Below are positions 1 to 10,664 of a stretch of DNA of 64,000 nucleotides, piece after piece; position 1 is the first letter of the stretch; every line of letters starts with the position of its first letter. The DNA comes from Maratus speciosus. Taxonomy: Eukaryota > Arthropoda > Arachnida > Araneae > Salticidae. The translations under genes and the position numbers were made by a program. A model generated the notes under the pieces. That model was not told where the DNA came from. It was given only the letters and a program-made list of their open reading frames with translations, and did no database searches. Where the stretch lies: positions 447,194,619 to 447,258,618 of the forward strand of contig OZ010786.1 of NCBI GenBank assembly GCA_963932465.1, in the 5' to 3' direction.

Positions 1-638
1 ATAATTAGAATAATTGTGAAATTTACAATAAAATCTTGTTATGTTAAAAAATAATACATTATTTAAAAAAATGTTGATACATTTAATATTTAGTGTGCAT
101 TCTCTTGTTTTTTATTAAAGATTCGATAAGTCTTGGCATCCCTTGCATGAGTTTTTGACAATTAATTTGTATTTCGTTGTCATGGGGTAAAATTTGAATG
201 AGTCTTTCTATCAGATTATTCTTATTTGTGATGTTACATTTCTTTAATTTTTCTTTACATTAGCCCAAAGATTCTGTATGCGGTTCATATCTGGACTGTT
301 TAATGGCCATGGGAGGGTTTTTTTATAATTAAAAATTATTCCTGTAACTGCATTTAAAAAGGACGATTAAATGCGAAAGTAAAATGGCGTCGTCTGCTGA
401 CTTATACTGATTCGTAATCAAAAACACAAATATGATTTAGTACACTGAATTTGGTGTCTGGGTTCCGTAATTGAGATTAAAGAATAAAATTACACTATTC
501 GAGGTTCTTCTGATACTTTATTCGGAGCTACCTTTAAAAGGAGTGCAGATTTAAACTTAATTTGGCATTTTATAAACCCAATTTAATTGTAATTACACTC
601 CCTTCTTTTTACATCGCACAATAATTTGGCCAGTACTG
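1..638 (-). mobile_element. Tc1-like DNA transposon relic, cut by window edge
   Basis: The right end carries a Tc1-type terminus next to TA: read on the minus strand it begins CAGTACTGGCCAAATTATT at 638, with the TA at 639-640. The transposase remnant lies further along the same strand (about 100-355). The other end is not visible and probably lies before base 1 or has decayed. The stretch between terminus and coding remnant (360-600) has no open frame. Confidence 0.7.
100..355 (-). pseudogene. Tc1-like transposase C-terminal remnant (DDE superfamily)
   Basis: Translation of the minus strand gives a piece reading PWPLNSPDMNRIQNLWANVK (about 313-254). This matches the well-known Tc1 transposase block WPxxSPDLNPIENLW that carries the second catalytic Asp (the D of SPD, retained). 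About 25 codons downstream comes LMQGMPRLIESLIKNKR (about 163-112), equivalent to the family's C-terminal SMPRRxxxVIKxKG block. The line between them is broken by stops or frameshifts, and no N-terminal HTH can be read. The original enzyme would have cut and pasted its own element at TA targets in the nucleus. This copy cannot be functional. Confidence 0.8.
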
Positions 639-711
639 TATATTATGCATTATATTTTTCACGTTATCTTTTAATATCAGCGCTAGAAGCATCTGCAGTA
701 TTATTCTTACG

Positions 712-1105
712 GACATTAATCAAAGTTTTACCATTTATTAAACTTTATGTCAAATGTCAATAGAAGATTATATCAAAATATGTAATATAATTAAGTCACC
801 AACGCATGAAACTTTCCTGAAAGTGGGGATTAAAAAAGCATGCATGAAAACTCATGAAAAGCTTATTAAGTTTATGCGAGCTCATAAATAAATTAGTTGG
901 CATTATGAATGTATAAATATGTAGCTTACATATTTTATATTAATTTACTACAAAGATGCAATATGTTTATGTTTCTAACACGATTTATGAGGAGGAGTTT
1001 ATTTTTTTTTCCCGATCTAAGATAGTGGTTATTCATCCTTCGATTTAACTTTTTTGAAGGTACGATAAAATAAAAGTTATTTAAATACTATTTGAAATGT
1101 CTTAA
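712..1105 (+). repeat. About 400-bp dispersed repeat, copy 1 of 3
   Basis: The segment from 'attaatcaaagttttaccat' onward recurs in the same orientation at about 5112-5550 and 6652-6957 (continued at 9269-9420). Shared landmarks are an 'aattaagtc...gaaactttcctgaaa...gggatt' block, 'gtttatgtttctaacacgat' and a closing 'tttgaa' block. It is non-coding. The three copies suggest an old segmental or tandem duplication. Confidence 0.65.
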
Positions 1106-1629
1106 AATCTATATTGTCCTACAGATCTTGCGTCAGGATTTAACAGCCGAAGAAATTATTGTGTTTTATTCATATTTTATTGCTTTACTTATTTATTAAT
1201 TTATAATTTCGTTATAGAATATAAGCTAGAGACAAATAATTAGCTACAGTGTGACTTCAAAAATCCGGCATTCAGAAATCCGACATTCAGAAATCCGGCA
1301 TCAAAACCATCTTTTCCCTTCCTTTTCTTTTACACTTTCAAGTCATGGGAGTAGAAAAATAGGAATTCTGTATGAATTAAAAACTTCAAGATAGAAAGTA
1401 AAAATGAAAAAAAAAAAAAAAAAAAAATGAATATTTGACTTTTTTTTTTTTCGTTTGTCAGAGGCCATTATTTTCTGAACAAATTTTCTGGGAGCTACAC
1501 TGTTGCCTAGCAACAGGAGCAGCTCTGGGGACAACTTTGGCGAATCCATGGTACAATGTATGGACGGAACATATTTTCGGCTGCGGCGACTGCAATGATG
1601 GAGAACATTTTTCAGGTTTTCACATTTCC

Positions 1630-1960
1630 CGTGAAAAGACCGCAATTTATGAGCTGATTGAACACGCAAAATCTGAAAATACATTAAGTGTAGAAAAAAG
1701 GGATATAGATGATTGGCTAAGCATTGACGAAAATACATCAACAACGAACAATTTAACGGCGAGATCGCTGACGCTGTGCTAAATAGAACTGCCTATAATG
1801 CTAGTAGCAGCTCAGAAGACGAGGATGAACAACCGGCAGAAGAAAAGGTGTCACTAGGAAAATGCTTAAATTTGACTGGAGAATATGTGCTTTAGAGAAA
1901 CAATACTGTATTTCCGATATAGACATTCTTCCGTTATATAAAATACAAAAAAAATATTGT
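1630..1960 (+). pseudogene. Tigger-type transposase C-terminal fragment
   Basis: The readable stretch includes EKTAIYELIEHAKSENTLS and IDDWLSIDENTST, then shifts by one base near 1755 into an acidic tail (GEIADAVLN, SSSEDEDEQPAEEK) and ALEKQYCISDIDILP after one stop near 1895. The acidic DDxxEE-rich tail after a W-containing amphipathic block is typical of pogo/Tigger transposases C-terminal to the DDE domain. The DDE core and CENP-B-like DNA-binding domain are absent. The homologous tail in the 57.6-kb copy confirms the frame. Two breaks make it non-functional. The upstream part of the same open frame (1435-1620) is not recognisable. Confidence 0.7.
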
Positions 1961-2113
1961 TAATGAACGGCCAAAGTTGACATCGATGTTTCCAAAATTA
2001 CAAGAAAAGAAATAGTTTCATTCTTTATTAGGATTTTTTTTTTCTGTAACAGAAAATATAAATTAAAGTAAGTTTTTTTTTATATTTCATTTTCTCTTTT
2101 TCTTACATAATTA

Positions 2114-2710
2114 TCTATATAATAAAAGCCTAAGTCATGTGACTGTCATCAATAGTTCCGGGTTGACCGCTTCACTTTTTATACGACAAACAGCCAATTT
2201 GGTAATTCAATGTTAGCCGGGCGCAGGTAATAAATCGCCAAATATTGTTCCATTGCCGTCATATCACCAGTATTATAAAAAGTCCATCGCATGCGACTGT
2301 CATAAACATTTTTTTGCGAGGTAAATTAAAATAAAGATGTAGAAATTAAATTCCATAGTTTATAGTATTATTTATTACTTTTTCTTTTCTTTTCATTAAG
2401 AAATATGAGAAAATTGAGTCATAAATTTTAATGATTTCAGTTTAAAATTAAAGTTAAGTATTTTAAATAAAATGAGTAAAAGTATTATATTTTTAATGAA
2501 ATAAGAAAAAATTAGACGGGTACAATGTTTGGCGATTTATTACGTGCACTCGGCTAACATGAAAATACCGAGTTCATGAATTCTGTATCAGAATCTTCCG
2601 ATTTGGCGAAGGATTGAGCAAGTAAATTAAATTATGAATAAAAGTAACATGATACAATGCTTAGCACAGATTTAAAGGAGACCAAACTGGTCGCCAAGAA
2701 GGGCGGCTAG
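2114..2710 (+). mobile_element. Non-autonomous Helitron inside the Tigger element
   Basis: It starts TCTATATAATAAAAG and ends GGCGGCTAG, with A before and T after. This is the Helitron signature: 5' TC, 3' CTAG, insertion between A and T, no target duplication. A short hairpin, GACCA-AAC-TGGTC, sits about 14 nt before the CTAG end. Internally there is a 40-bp inverted repeat (2209-2249 against 2522-2562) and a repeated 'gtgACTGTCAT' motif (about 2140 and 2298). There is no Rep/helicase coding, so it depended on an autonomous partner. Confidence 0.75.
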
Positions 2711-2945
2711 TCACTTAATAATGGTTAAACTATGGCTAAAGGCACCATTAACAATACAGTACTACTTTTGATATTCCTTCAAAAATCCGGCATAGTCACA
2801 GTCCCGATGGTGCCGGATTTTTGAAGTTATACTGTATTTATATTAATTTAAGCACAAACAGATTTGTCTTTCGCAATCGTCTGCACTCGATAGAGATAGA
2901 TTTTAAAATTTTTTGCTTGATTTTTTTTTAAACAATAAAAATTGT

Positions 2946-3470
2946 ATTTGTTAAAAACACACAACCTTGCACTTTGGTACACAAAAAACAAGAATTTTAA
3001 CATAAACTTGTACGATTGAAAATAAAATATAAAATCTACGTTTCAATCTGCTTCAGCAGTCGTCCTCAGGATACAATATGACAGTGAAATGACTAAAAGT
3101 ACAGAGATGAATGCTTCCCGTGCGAGAGACAATTTGTCGAGCTTTGACCAATGATATAATAGCAAAAATGCAGTGGTGCCATCCAGTGAGTACCCCAGAA
3201 TATTTTTAATGTTTTTTACTCACTGGATGACGCCACTGCATTTTTTGCAATCATATCATTGGTCAAAGCTCGACAATTTGTCCCTCACAAGGGAAGCCTT
3301 CATCTCTGAACTTTTAATCATTACACCATCATATTTTATCCTAAAAGCGACTGCAGAAGCAGATCGAAACGTAGATTTTATATTGTATTTTTAATTGTAC
3401 AAGTTCATATAAAAGCTCTTGTTTTTTGTGTACCAATGAGCAAGGTTGTGTGTTTTTGACGAATAATTTT
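2946..3470. repeat. 520-bp near-perfect palindrome, Penelope-terminus-like
   Basis: The left arm (about 2946-3200) and right arm (about 3215-3470) are inverted copies, closing on a short centre near 3207. The outer ends read GTTAAAAACACACAACC and its complement. Each arm, read outward from the centre, contains a 'CCTGAGGA...GAAACGTAGA'-type segment (minus strand about 3075-3035; plus strand about 3340-3380), reminiscent of decayed hammerhead cores at Penelope-like element ends. The open frame at 3173-3394 is a by-product of the palindrome. Confidence 0.7.
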
Positions 3471-3984
3471 TTTGTATTATATTTTATGGTGCAGTTGTCC
3501 AGTATGTGTTAATACAGTTTTCAAACAAATTGCAATATAGTTTTCAAACAAATTGCATTCGAAAGTACATTTTTTGCCTATTCGGCGGGGTAAAAATTTA
3601 AAATGTGCGATGCTTAGAATTTAATTCTTTTTTTAAATGTAGTAAAAGCGAAATTTCATCGTCTGCTGTTTCTTTTTGTAAAATGACGTTAGCGTTTCGC
3701 GCAAAGACACGTTTGACCTTTATAATATAGAGATACGTCTGTCTGAATAATATAGATATACAAATATATTTTTGCGCTTTTTAGTTTCAAAATGTGGCTA
3801 TTATTCGTGTAGTAGGTATATTATGTTCATTTTTTTAAATTATAATATTGTTTCCTCTTTATCTTACAGAAAGTATTATTCAGAAAATCTTAGTATTTGT
3901 TCATATGTATCCATTACATATGTATGCCACAATTATGAATTTAAATGTTTATTTAGTCACCGAAACGTTTGTTTGTCATTTTAG

Positions 3985-5105
3985 GATATTAAAATACTTT
4001 TTCAATGTTCAGGAGTCAAAACCCCGATGGTTTCATGCATAGTGTTTTTGACACTATGATAAAATGAATAGCATCTACTATAAGCATCTACACTCTTATA
4101 CAGGTACTCATACATTACTATTACTTTTTCATTGTTCAGGAGTCGAAAACCCGATGGTTTCATGCATAGTGTTTTTGACACCAGTATGATCAAATTACTA
4201 GCACTATAAGCATGTACACTCTTACATGTCCTCATATTTTATTCTTACTTTTTCAATGTTCAGAGGTTCATAACTCGATAATTTCATGCGTAGTATTTTT
4301 TACACCAATATGATAAGATGACTAGCACTGTAAGCATCTACACTCTTACATGTACTCACACTTTACTCTTACTTTTTTTAATGTTCAGGAGGTGAAAAAC
4401 TGATGGTTTCATGCATAGTGTTTTCGACACAAGTATGATAAAATGACTAGAACTGAAATGACTAGAACATTTACACTCTTACATGTACTCACACTTTACT
4501 CTTACTTTTTCAATGCTGAGGGGTTGAAAACCCGATGGTTTCATGCATGCTGTTTTCGACACCAATATGATAAGATGACTAGCACTGTAACCATCTACAC
4601 TCTTACATGTAATCACACTTTACTCTTACTTTTTTTAATGTTCAGGAGGTGAAAAACTGATGGTTTCATGCATAGTGTTTTCGACACAAGTATGATAAAA
4701 TGACTAGAACTGAAATGACTAGAACATTTACACTCTTACATGTACTCACACTTTACTCTTACTTTTTCAATGCTGAGGGGTTGAAAACCCGATGGTTTCA
4801 TGCATGCTGTTTTCGACACCAGTAGGATAAAATGATTAGCACTGTAACCATCTACACTCTTACATGTACTCACACTTTACTCTTACTTTTTTTAATGTTC
4901 AGGAGTTGAAAAACTGATGGTTTCATGCATTGCGTTTTCTACACCAGTATGATAAAAGGACTAGAAATGTAAGCATCCACCTACACACTTACATGTACTC
5001 ACACTTTACACTTACTTTTTCAATGATCAGGAACCGAAAACCCCATGGTTTCATGCATAGTGTTTTTGACACCAATATGATAAAATGACTAGCATTGTAA
5101 GCATC
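3985..5105. repeat. 126-bp satellite with 257-bp higher-order repeat
   Basis: About nine monomers each contain a 'ttcaggagt' block, 'GATGGTTTCATGCATAGTGT', 'ttgacacc.gtatgataaaatgactag', then 'catctacactcttacatgtactcacactttactcttac'. From 4381 the array resolves into dimers: sequence at 4381 recurs at 4638 and 4895 (spacing 257) with few differences. A degenerate related monomer lies near 6540-6640. The short open frames in both directions are shadows of the repeat. Confidence 0.9.
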
Positions 5106-5111
5106 TTACAC

Positions 5112-5550
5112 CTAAGTCCATTAATCAAAATTTAACCATTTATTAAATTCATGTTACAAGTTAATAGATTATCCCAAGTAATTAAGCCTTCAATGTCTGA
5201 AACTTTGTTGAAACTCGGGATTTAAAAAAAAAGCATACAAGAAAATAATTACTAAGTATATTAATCTTATACAAGTCCATGAATAGATTAAATAACATTT
5301 TGTAATTATAAAATGTAACTTACATAATTTATATTAATTAACTTCAAGATGTAAAATGTTTATGTTCCTAACACGATTTATCAAAGTAGTTTCTTCCATT
5401 ATACTGTCTAAGATACTGATAATTCATCTTTTTATTTTACGTTTTTGAAAGGATAATGAAAATAATGTAATTTAAAATTCTATCAGTAAATTAAAGGAAT
5501 TTTTTTCACACTTTTGAATTTAATGAATAATTAAATCAGGCTAATGCAAT
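5112..5550 (+). repeat. About 400-bp dispersed repeat, copy 2 of 3
   Basis: Direct copy of 712-1105, abutting the satellite array. It is the least disrupted copy and is useful as the reference for the pre-insertion state of the copy at 6652/9269. Confidence 0.65.
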
Positions 5551-6651
5551 CATGTATTCAGTGATGGAGCAGTATAGCAGCAGAGAATCAATTGACACTG
5601 CAAAATTTTATTAGTATTTTTCATCTAACATTAGGCAGAATTTGTGAGATTTTTTGAAGGCGAAAAATTCTATAAAAATTTTGTGGTGACAATCGCTCAA
5701 CTGTTGCGCCACTGTTCCATCACTGTGTATTTATATTGAATTAAAAAAAATCAGAAAAAAAATCTCTTTGCTTTGAATATATTTTATAATTTAAATCCAC
5801 ACCTATTTAAAAATTCATGTACGTTTTTTTTTTCAAACTTCACTTTTTCTTTTCATTTAATATTTTATAATATAAGCAAAACTCCATAATATACGCATAT
5901 GTTAATTTATATCGTACACAATTATGTTTTTGTGTTCTTTGGCTTCATAATGGGGTTTTTCTTTTTGATAACAGACATATTGTGATCATTTCCATATCTA
6001 TAAGGCATTTTATTCTTTTTTATTCTACATAAAATCCAGTGTTGGCCAGAATAAATGATTTTACTATCGAATGAATAATTCGAGCATACTCAAAAACATA
6101 ATTTTCAACCTTTACATACTTTTTTAATGAAATATCACCAGAAATTTACTAAAAAAAAAGAAAAAAAAAGAAATAAAATCATCATTGCCGAAATTTGTAA
6201 GTTTTTAATCCATTATCTTCAGAAATTTTGAAGAGAAATGTAATTTTTATATTTTTATATGATACTTAAATTAACGCCAATTAAAATTTCAAACATATTT
6301 TTCGGTATAATGTTTCTGGTAGGACAAAAAAGAAGATTGGCAGCTATGCTTTTGTAAATGTTCGAATGGTTAATTCGAATAGTAAAATAATTTATTCTAC
6401 CCATCAGTAATGAAATCACATTTAAATGAATTTTGTTGTGTTTCAACGTATGCGTATAATATATGCAACGTATGCGTATAATATATGCATACAAATATAT
6501 AATTAATTTTTTGTTAAGTCATCGAAATGTTTGCCTGATTTAGCAAATTAAGATATTTTTAAAAGTTCTAGAAATGAAAACTCTTTCGTTTCATTTATAA
6601 TGTTTTTAACATCGATTTGATTAAATTATATGTACCCATTATTATCAGCAT

Positions 6652-6957
6652 TAATTAAAGTTTAATTAAATATTAAACTTATTGGTAAAAAGTTAATAAA
6701 ATATTACCCCAAAACACCTTAAATAATTAAGTCCCCAATGTCTGAACTCTTCCTGAAACTAGGGATTAAGATGCGTATATGAAAATTCCAAGTAAGTACA
6801 TTCAGCTTATGCGAATTTATAAATAAATCAAGCAACATTATAAAAGTATAAAATTGAAACTTGAATACTTTATTTTAATTAAGAACAAATTTGAAATCAT
6901 TTTCTGGTTTCTAAAACGATATATAAAGAGAGGTTCCTTACGTCATGTTATCTAAAT
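6652..6957 (+). repeat. About 400-bp dispersed repeat, copy 3, left part
   Basis: Matches the first three quarters of 5112-5550. The match stops at a TA (6958-6959) where a 2.3-kb element begins, and resumes at 9269 after it. Confidence 0.6.
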
Positions 6958-7454
6958 TACAGGGTGTTCTAAAAGTCTTTTCATTCCTGATTACAAAATT
7001 TATCCATACGTGCTATATATAAGATAGACATGTGAAAATGCTGCCTAAATGTTGAAAAACTACACAAGTTTTTTTTTTCTTTTTTCTTTTTTTTTTTTTT
7101 TTTGCAAATTTCCGTGACGTGGCTGAAGTGTAGCAGTGTCAGTGTTAGGGAATAGCAGATGGTCACAAATCAAGAAAAAAAAATAAAGTTCAGTGTCTCC
7201 TCTTGTATCACGAGAACTTCTCACTAAAAACAGTGCAAATATAGGGAAAGTTGCCGCCGATGTGTAAAAAATTCAAGAGCATTCAGGGTGTCGTGACACC
7301 AGAGGATACACTGAACCTTTTCCTGATTCGTGAACATTTAATGTTTTCTGAAGACTGACATTGCTATACTGTAGCCACGTTACGGAAACCTGAAACAAAA
7401 AATCTTGGTTAGTTTTCCAACATTTTGGCAGCAGTTTCACATATCTGTCTCATA

Positions 7455-9212
7455 CAGGGTGTCCAATGGCTAATTCCCAAACTGTTAGTCATATTCATAA
7501 AGTTCCAATTACAAAAACGTTTTAAGTTAGATAAACGGGCATTTTAAAAGTGATTTGTGTCAATAAAAACATTTCTTTAAAAATTACTAATTTTAAATTT
7601 TAGACGGTTCCTTGATCCTGTAAGTTATATTTAGTAAAAAGATTCTATTGCACTATGAAGTAAGACAAAAAAGCCCGATATTTCTACGAATTAAACTGAT
7701 CGAGTAACAGCTGTTGAAAGTTGAAGCATCTTTTTCGCTGCAAAATAGGGGCCATTCACAAATTTACTACAAATGTAAATAATCGTCAGATATAAAAAAA
7801 TATAATAGTTGAGAGTAAAATTAACATTACAATATAAAATCTTAATCTATTTTCATACAGACATATCAAAGAAAAATAATTACTTGTATTAAAACAAAAA
7901 GTTAGAAAATAAAGCAATTTTTGTTAAGAGTGATCATGAAAAGAAACAGCCTGATTTCCTTAGTAAATAAAACATACAATACCTTAAAATACAATTATTT
8001 TAACTAATTTGAAACTTTAATAATAAAATAACGCTATCGTAATTCTTGTACGATGTAATTACTTTCAGTTAATGTGCAGATGCACACTAAATAAATTCTC
8101 CTAATACCTTAAACACTTCGAGTATGATACCTCGAACTCATGTGTCCTCAGATACAGAAAATTGGTAAAAGTCATACAATTCAAAGTTTTGTAACTCGGT
8201 GAATTTTGGTGTTACATGAAAGAGGCGAATTTTGTCTTACTTGTTAGTGTGGTAGATTTTTTTTCCTTCTAAATATCACTTATAGGACCAGCGGGCAGTA
8301 TAAAAATTTAAATTTCGTAATTCTTTTAGAAAGCTTTTTATTGACCGAAATATGTTTTAAAATACAGTAAAACCTCCCTAAATCGATCACATTCCGTTCC
8401 AATAAAAATTGGTCACTACGAGAGGTGGTCTCTTAATGGGGGTCATGTTTAAATTTAGAATTTAATTGTTGAAAAAGGTAACAATTAATGTTATTAAAAT
8501 TTATTTTATCACATTAGGAAAAGAATATGAAAATTTAATTACTGCAGAGTTTAAAATGTGAATACATTGGCGTTTGCTTTGATTTCATGGTGTTACCGTC
8601 TATAAATTTTATTTCCAAGCCCTTTCGAAGTTCAATAAATAAATGCAATTTTTTTTAGGCGGGAATAATTTTTTTAATGGCGATTTCATTAATTTATCTA
8701 TTTCTTTGAGAGTTTCCGGACAGAATAGGGCAGGGAAATTTATTGACCGTCATCCTTAATTTGTCATCAGAGTTAAATTCATTGCCTAAAAAAGCACAAA
8801 GGGGTTTAAACGCTTAAGAGTTAGCGGAATAAATAAAAATTCTAAATTTAGTTTAGAAGTTTGATGAATAATGTGCTCTCTGGAATTATTATTCTAATTA
8901 AACCTTCTTCAAGCGACAAGGAAAAAACGGAATTTGTTTCATTTTCTTCAAAGAAATGGGTCGCTCATGGCGGGAGTTCAAATGGGGTGGTCTCTGAATA
9001 GAGGTAAAATTAGTATTGAGCCTATGGGAATAAATTTCGTTCCATGAAAATATGGTCGTTCAGGGAGGTGGTCGCTTAATGGAGGTAGTCGCACAAAGAG
9101 GTTTCACTGTACGTATTTATCTTATTCGAAACATTTTTGTAATTTGATTTATATGTCTATGACTAACGGTTTAGGAGTTAGCCATTAGACACCGTTGAGA
9201 GTTGACACCTTG
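7455..9212. mobile_element. Long-TIR MITE, split by a Tigger MITE
   Basis: The left arm runs from CAGGGTGTCCAATGGC (7455) to about 7730. The right arm is in two pieces, about 8190-8362 and 9112-9212, separated by the insertion at 8365-9109. Shared inverted blocks include AATGGCTAAxTCCxAAAC, 'ttacaaaaa.gttt' and 'gtcaataaaaa'. TA flanks are at 7453-7454 and 9213-9214. Without the insertion the element is about 1 kb with arms of about 270 bp. No coding capacity. Confidence 0.65.
8365..9109. mobile_element. Tigger-like MITE with sub-terminal GGTGGTC repeats
   Basis: Ends are CAGTAAAACCTCCCTAAATC and, complemented, CAGTGAAACCTCTTTGTGCG, flanked by TA at 8363-8364 and 9110-9111. Sub-terminal motifs of the type 'gagGTGGTCtCTTAATGG' occur near 8420 and several times at 8980-9090. 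No transposase frame is readable inside. Confidence 0.75.
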
Positions 9213-9268
9213 TATAAGGCGGATATGAGTCTATTTTGTAATCAGGAACTGGCTTTTTCGGATGTACC

Positions 9269-9420
9269 TATTATTCGTCTTTTCAGTTCATATTTTTGAA
9301 TAAATAATAGAAGCAGAAGAATTTAAAATTCTGTCAATCAAATAAAGAGGTTTTACAAGGTTTTCAATCAATGAATAATCAATAAATAAAGCTATCGCAT
9401 TTCGATGTTAACTCGCAAAT
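9269..9420 (+). repeat. About 400-bp dispersed repeat, copy 3, right part
   Basis: Continues the copy broken at 6957. It matches the end of 5112-5550 (for example 'atttaaaattctgtcaatcaaataaag' against 'atttaaaattctatcagtaaattaaag'). Confidence 0.6.
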
Positions 9421-9429
9421 TCCATACTA

Positions 9430-9980
9430 TTAGGTTGAGCAAAAAGTTCTGGGAAATTTTTAATCTGATAGTTACCAGTATTTGTATCGTATATTGGAGT
9501 ACATAGTTACCAATCTCCCGATATTTTTCATACCAATATTTCTATGCAAAAATACTTGCTTTATGCAATCGCACAGTATACACAATTAACTAAAGCGAAC
9601 CTTTTTGTAAGATTTTAGTGGTATCCAAAAATCGGGAGGTTGGCATCTATGCGAGTACTAGTGGTATATCTATAGGAGTTCAGGAATTTCGGCTCCAAAA
9701 TGCCTATTGAACAGTATGAATTGCGTGTGTTGATCTGGCATTATTGGAGGAAAGGTTTAACGATTCTGAAAGCCGTCGATGAGATTAATGAGGATAAAGG
9801 TTCTGGAATTTTTCGATTCCAAGCAGCCGCCATGATACTTCCAGCAAATCCAGAATCTGGCAGAAAGTCGTGGACTATGATGGTCTCTACTTTGAAGAAC
9901 AGTCTTTGTTGCCTTTGTTGTTCATTTGTTCATAACAACGCAACTTTCACAAATTTCCCAGAACTTTTTGCTCAGCCTAG
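9430..9980 (+). mobile_element. Internally deleted mariner element
   Basis: Ends TTAGGTTGAGCAAAAAGTTC and, complemented, CTAGGCTGAGCAAAAAGTTC are mariner-type inverted repeats, with the TA duplication at 9428-9429 and 9981-9982. At 551 bp the copy is far below the 1.3-kb size usual for mariners. The sequence is less decayed than its surroundings. Confidence 0.85.
9700..9915 (+). pseudogene. Mariner transposase, first and last pieces only
   Basis: Starts at the ATG at 9700. The first 36 residues include YELRVLIWHYWRKGLTILKA followed by VDEINEDKGSG, the N-terminal helix-turn-helix region of mariner transposases (known pattern: hydrophobic HYW-KG followed by INxxxGxG). After about 9808 the frame jumps; another frame gives WQKVVDYDGLYFEEQ, equivalent to the family's C-terminal RWxKxIxxxGxYF block. 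The whole DDD catalytic domain is missing, so this is an internal deletion of roughly 0.75 kb, typical of mariner derivatives. The original protein cut and pasted the element at TA. Confidence 0.8.
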
Positions 9981-9982
9981 TA

Positions 9983-10570
9983 GAACAGATTCACCGGCAA
10001 TAATTTCAAATGTCGTAGTTTTTTGAAAACGTGCTTTCTTTAATTTGAATTTTTCATTAACAAAATTAAACGACTGATAAAAATAAATATTACTGTTTGA
10101 TTCCGCCTTAAATTTTATAAAAAAAATCATGTATTATATTTAATTATCACTACATTCTCACGAAAGTTACAGGCAGTTGAAGTTACGGACCCCCAAATCT
10201 CACTAGTGTGAAATGCGCGTGTTCTGAACGGAAATATATGGATTATACCCGTTAATAATAAGTTTGTATCTAAAATTTTAATAAAAATTGTTGTATATTG
10301 CCGGTATGAAATTTTAAACTATTGCAATGTTCCAGTAAGTTTTTTAGAAGATTATACATGAGTATTTTAATGGGAATAGCTTTTAGTATTAGAATAACTT
10401 TTGAAACTTACAAGGGGGCCACCAAGCATGATGCGCACAGATTTTGATAAGTTTAAAGCATGTTGCAAGAGTTTCCCTCCCAATTATTCTGCTGAAAGCT
10501 TTTCCTCAAATGAACCTTAGTTTTTGAGAATTTGGTGTTCAAAGTTTAGCATACATTTCAAATACCATTA
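9983..10570. other. No recognisable feature
   Basis: AT-rich sequence with no long frame, no inverted repeat and no family match that I could see. Confidence 0.5.
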
Positions 10571-10579
10571 GTTTGAATA

Positions 10580-10662
10580 CTGTACGTGGACTTCGTAGCT
10601 TGGCGGTAGCATGCAGGATTACTGTGCTGGGGATCGTGGGTTTAATCCCGCCTAGAAGATTT
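10580..10662 (+). repeat. tRNA-derived SINE head (remnant)
   Basis: A box-like element TAGCTTGGCGGTAGCATG and B box GTGGGTTTAATCCCGCC are spaced as in a tRNA, but the acceptor and anticodon stems do not fold properly. It is better explained as a SINE than a tRNA gene. The frame at 10573-10791 merely crosses it. Confidence 0.5.
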
Positions 10663-10664
10663 TT

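Larger units (their letters stand above)
1247..2834 (+). mobile_element. Tigger/pogo-like transposon, internally deleted
   Basis: Terminal inverted repeats are CAGTGTGACTTCAAAAATCC at 1247 and, on the opposite strand, CAGTATAACTTCAAAAATCC ending at 2834. Both are bordered by the TA target duplication (1245-1246, 2835-2836). Sub-terminal 'atCCGGCAttcag' repeats follow the left end. The interior keeps only the transposase C-terminus and hosts a Helitron (2114-2710). Without that insert the element is about 990 bp. The same family occurs at 57241-57933. Confidence 0.85.
6960..9268. mobile_element. TA-flanked DNA element with two nested insertions
   Basis: The left end CAGGGTGTTCTAAAAGTC and right end (complement) GGTACATCCGAAAAAGCC are followed on both sides by the same TCCTGATTACAAAAT block. 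TA flanks lie at 6958-6959 and 9269-9270. The host repeat is interrupted exactly there, which supports the limits. Mariner/Tc1-like ends are inferred from CAGGGTGTTC and the TA target. No transposase frame is readable in the outer 500 bp; the poly-A/T-rich frame at 6981-7166 is not convincing. Confidence 0.65.

Noticed and set aside
1435..1620. Host exon upstream of the Tigger tail (CCLATGAALGTTLANPW...)
   Set aside because: It lies inside the transposon ends, has no recognisable domain, and is open by chance.
3985..5105. CRISPR-like array of repeats and spacers
   Set aside because: The whole 126-bp unit is repeated, with no unique spacers, and the context is a eukaryotic genome; it is a satellite.
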